A program made the position numbers and the translations under genes. The notes under the pieces are model-generated. The model made no database searches. It was given only the letters and a program-made list of their open reading frames with translations, and was not told the DNA's origin. Positions 20,800 to 22,516 of a stretch of 22,516 nucleotides of DNA are shown here, piece after piece. Origin of the DNA: a virus. The first letter of the stretch is position 1, and every line of letters begins with the position of its first letter. The stretch is taken from positions 44,828 to 67,343 of the IMG/VR virus record IMGVR_UViG_3300030103_005764; one strand, given 5' to 3'.

Positions 20800-21557
20800 A
20801 GATAAACGAACTGAACGAATCACCAGACAGAGAATATGTAAATCTTCCAAAAGAGGATATTGAAAGACTAAGGCAAAAATTCCTGCCTGACTGGGAATAC
20901 AAGGATAACAGTCTGCAGAAAAGATTCAAGTTTGAGGATTACTTTGAGGTAATCGAATATCTTATTAACACTATCAAGCCACAAGAGAAGTTAGATCACC
21001 ATGCAGACCTTGGAGTATTTTTCGATGAGGTGCTAGTAAAAGTTTACACACATAGAACCAAAGACGTTACAGATTACGATTTTATGGTTGCCATGCAAAT
21101 GGACATGATTGCAAAAATGAAACACGGTGCAATAAATCCAAATTACGATCTTAACGCACTAGTGGACGAAGGCACAAGATGCTGGAAAGGATACGTGAAG
21201 AAAGGCATGAAGACCATGTTTGGCAAGAGAGTGCCTAACTGTGTCAAGAGAGAGCACGTTGACTTTTGTGTAAACTGTGGAGGTATAGTTTTACACGAAT
21301 CTCTAAATGAAAATCTTAAAAAATGGTTCAAACAAAAATGGGTAAGGATGGGACCAAAAGGAAAGATTAGAGGTGCCTGTGGAGGCAAAAGCAAAGGTGA
21401 AGGTAAACCAAAATGCTTACCACTTGCAAAAGCAAGAGCACTGGGCAAAAAAGGCAGGGCAAGTGCGGCACGTAGGAAGAGAAGAAAAGATCCAAATCCA
21501 AACAGGCGTGGTAAAGCAATCAACGTCAATACCAAAAAGAAAAAAGCCAAAAAATAA
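20796..21557 (+). CDS. Pterin-4a-carbinolamine dehydratase with capsid targeting N-terminus and basic Cys tail
   Basis: This 253-residue protein begins MKINELNESP; LNE/S at 6-8 fits a gp21-type cut. Residues about 12-108 form a pterin-4a-carbinolamine dehydratase (PCD/DCoH) domain: FLPDWEY, RFKFEDYFEVIEYL, EKLDHHAD with H68 and H69, TH with H86 and D95. The His spacing (H69 to H86, 17 residues) equals that of DCoH (H62 to H79). The enzyme recycles oxidised pterin cofactor, and PCD genes are known in cyanophages. The tail carries CW..GY...VPNCVK (21180-21248), FCVNCGG, then a long Lys/Arg-rich end (KPKCLPLAKARALGKKGRAS and a final KKKKAKK). The tail could hold the enzyme on packaged DNA. Confidence 0.85.
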   Translation: MKINELNESPDREYVNLPKEDIERLRQKFLPDWEYKDNSLQKRFKFEDYFEVIEYLINTIKPQEKLDHHADLGVFFDEVLVKVYTHRTKDVTDYDFMVAMQMDMIAKMKHGAINPNYDLNALVDEGTRCWKGYVKKGMKTMFGKRVPNCVKREHVDFCVNCGGIVLHESLNENLKKWFKQKWVRMGPKGKIRGACGGKSKGEGKPKCLPLAKARALGKKGRASAARRKRRKDPNPNRRGKAINVNTKKKKAKK

Positions 21558-21558
21558 T

Positions 21559-21587
21559 TTGCATTGAAACGAAATCTGTTATATACT
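21559..21587 (+). promoter_or_regulatory. Candidate non-late promoter before the replication genes
   Basis: TATACT (21582-21587) is a good -10 box. TTGCAT (21559-21564) is a poor -35 at 17 bases; TTGAAA (21564-21569) is better in sequence but only 12 bases away. The short match AATCTGTTATA is shared with the promoter at 505-532. No late octamer is present, which suits early or middle expression of dsbA-like and gp43 genes. Confidence 0.4.
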
Positions 21588-21604
21588 GTTGATAACAACA
21601 GGAG
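21586..21604 (+). promoter_or_regulatory. Leader hairpin and Shine-Dalgarno sequence
   Basis: CTGTTG (21586-21591) and CAACAG (21596-21601) form a perfect 6-bp stem with loop ATAA, directly before or overlapping AGGAG (21600-21604). The ATG at 21611 is 6 bases further. This is a canonical ribosome binding site, in contrast to the SD-less late genes. Confidence 0.5.
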
Positions 21605-21610
21605 AAACAA

Positions 21611-21868
21611 ATGGCAGTAAGAAACTTTAATGATGCAGAAAAACAAAAATTAATCCAGATCATTTCCCAAGGATCACAAGTACTAGGAGAAGTTGAAGAT
21701 CTTAGAGCAGGATTAAAAGACACTGTAAAAGCAATAGCAGAAGAACTAGAATTAAAACCAGCACTAATAAACAAAGCGATATCAGTTGCACACAGAGGCA
21801 ATTATCAGAACATCGCTGACGAGATGGACACGCTGGAAAGCATACTTAACACAGCCGGCAAACTATAA
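21611..21868 (+). CDS. DsbA-like small DNA-binding/late transcription protein
   Basis: This 85-residue helical acidic protein (MAVRNFNDAEKQKLIQIISQ) has the layout of T4 DsbA, a double-strand DNA-binding protein of late transcription: short N-terminus, helix, D-x-R-x-x-x-K-D-x-V-K-A-I-A-E-E-L segment, then KPALINKAISVAHRGNYQ and an acidic end helix. The likeness is in pattern and length (T4 DsbA is 89 residues), from memory and not by alignment. It has a strong ribosome binding site and its stop is shared with the next ATG. Other small regulators are possible. Confidence 0.5.
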   Translation: MAVRNFNDAEKQKLIQIISQGSQVLGEVEDLRAGLKDTVKAIAEELELKPALINKAISVAHRGNYQNIADEMDTLESILNTAGKL

Positions 21869-22152
21869 TGTTAGACAAAGTCAGATTATTCTGGCTTCGT
21901 AGTTTTGAGAGTGACAAGACAGCGTTTTACTTTGAACTTGTCAGTTTCATATTCACGGTTGGAGCCAGCCTTACACTAGCAGTCACGGCCACAAATCCTG
22001 ACATGACGGTTGTGTACCCAATGTTCTTTGTAGGAGCGGTAACACAATGTTATGCTTCGTACAGAAGGAATGCGGCATTCGTGATGATGATCACTGGCTA
22101 TTTTTCAATCATAAATGTTTACGGTTACGGCGTAGCAAGTTATTGGTGGTAG
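21868..22152 (+). CDS. Small multi-span membrane protein
   Basis: This 94-residue protein has three hydrophobic segments: about 19-42 (AFYFELVSFIFTVGASLTLA), 48-61 (VVYPMFFVGAVTQC) and 69-90 (AAFVMMITGYFSIINVYGYG), with a basic RR between the second and third. Its start overlaps the previous stop (TAATG) and gp43 begins directly after its stop. A membrane protein coupled to the polymerase gene could anchor replication, but that is a guess. No family is recognised. Confidence 0.75.
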   Translation: MLDKVRLFWLRSFESDKTAFYFELVSFIFTVGASLTLAVTATNPDMTVVYPMFFVGAVTQCYASYRRNAAFVMMITGYFSIINVYGYGVASYWW

Positions 22153-22516
22153 ATGAGTTACATAGACGCATTATATAAAAAAGACGAAGACAGGATATAT
22201 GTTGTAGAACGAGATCCAAAGAAGGGTCGTGTCTTTGTGGAGTATGACGCAAGATATGTATTTTACTATCCTGACGCAAGGGGCAAACACAGGTCAATGA
22301 CCGGCGAGACCTTGCAAAAAGTAACATGCGCCACACAGAAAGAATTCATTAAAGAGCAGAGGATTAGGTCCAACAAGTCTCTTTATGAACACGATATCAA
22401 TCCTGTGTTTAGATGTTTGGAGGAGAATTATCTCGGTAAGGAAACTCCAAAACTGAATGTGATGTTTTTTGATATCGAGGTAGACTTCGATCCAGATCGA
22501 GGTTATTCCACAACAG
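22153..22516 (+). CDS. 43: Family B DNA polymerase, N-terminal part (T4 gp43 type)
   Basis: The frame starts at ATG 22153, directly after the previous TAG, and runs off the window after 121 codons. Residues 1-100 match the N-terminal domain of gp43 in layout (MSYIDALYKKDEDRIYVVER, then KLNVMFFDIEV). MFFDIEVDFD holds exonuclease motif I with D107 and E109, corresponding to D112 and E114 of T4 gp43, so 3'-5' proofreading is expected. It is the replicative polymerase and the strongest single marker that this is a T4-like phage. Confidence 0.9.
   Translation, partial: MSYIDALYKKDEDRIYVVERDPKKGRVFVEYDARYVFYYPDARGKHRSMTGETLQKVTCATQKEFIKEQRIRSNKSLYEHDINPVFRCLEENYLGKETPKLNVMFFDIEVDFDPDRGYSTT

Noticed and set aside
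21143-21646. Hydrophobic minus-strand frame over the dehydratase tail
   Set aside because: Antisense of Lys/Arg-rich codons gives Phe/Leu/Ser runs; it also crosses a promoter and a ribosome binding site of + strand genes.
1-22516. tRNA genes, CRISPR arrays, insertion sequences, integrase or attachment sites
   Set aside because: I saw no cloverleaf-like segment, regular repeat-spacer array, transposase or recombinase motif; the window is nearly filled by + strand coding sequence.

Overview
The window looks like part of the genome of a marine T4-like myovirus, most likely a phage of SAR11 (Pelagibacter) or a similar AT-rich marine bacterium. Reasons: a T4-type family B DNA polymerase (gp43) starts at the right end; T4-type late promoter octamers (TATAAATA and close variants) stand in front of many genes; all genes lie on the + strand and overlap or nearly touch; and several proteins carry C-terminal modules that I associate with marine T4-like phages (DUF5824-like, DUF5872-like and other Cys/Lys-rich tails). 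The assignment rests on reading the sequence, not on a search.

Layout. 1-494: end of an unknown gene and a holin-like membrane protein. 505-5118: a promoter, then a proteostasis cassette (J-domain protein, peptide deformylase, ClpA-like unfoldase) and two unknown genes. 5128-5709: a Thr/Ser-rich virion-type protein behind a late promoter. 5741-9895: a probable separate operon with a small membrane protein, a large lipoprotein subtilisin-like protease and three small unknown genes. 9909-21557: a long block of late genes. 21560-22516: a non-late promoter, a DsbA-like small protein, a small membrane protein and the start of gp43.

The 9909-21557 block is the most interesting part. Nine unrelated proteins there start with the same pattern: Met, usually a basic residue, two variable residues, Glu/Gln at position 5 and a hydrophobic residue at 6 (MKINEL, MRALEF, MKIREI, MHLREL). 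In T4, short N-termini of this kind (MKTYQEFIAE of IPIII, MELITELFDE of Alt) are capsid targeting sequences. They send proteins into the prohead core, where the gp21 protease cuts after (I/L)xE. Several (I/L)xE sites here fall at domain borders. The tagged or neighbouring genes include a complete Cu/Zn superoxide dismutase, a nucleotidyltransferase-HAD nucleotidase fusion, a pterin-4a-carbinolamine dehydratase with a basic tail, an FMN-reductase-DUF5824 fusion and an acyl carrier protein. I propose that this phage loads a set of enzymes and Lys-rich proteins into its head and delivers them with the DNA.

The control architecture of the late genes is also unusual. In seven of nine cases the promoter octamer overlaps the stop codon of the gene upstream. 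The start codon follows only 5-8 bases later with no Shine-Dalgarno sequence, so late mRNAs should be leaderless or nearly so. At five of these genes the bases between octamer and start codon pair with early coding bases and place the ATG in or next to a hairpin loop. Only read-through transcripts could form that hairpin, because transcripts from the late promoter would lack the 5' arm. This resembles the logic known for T4 gene e.
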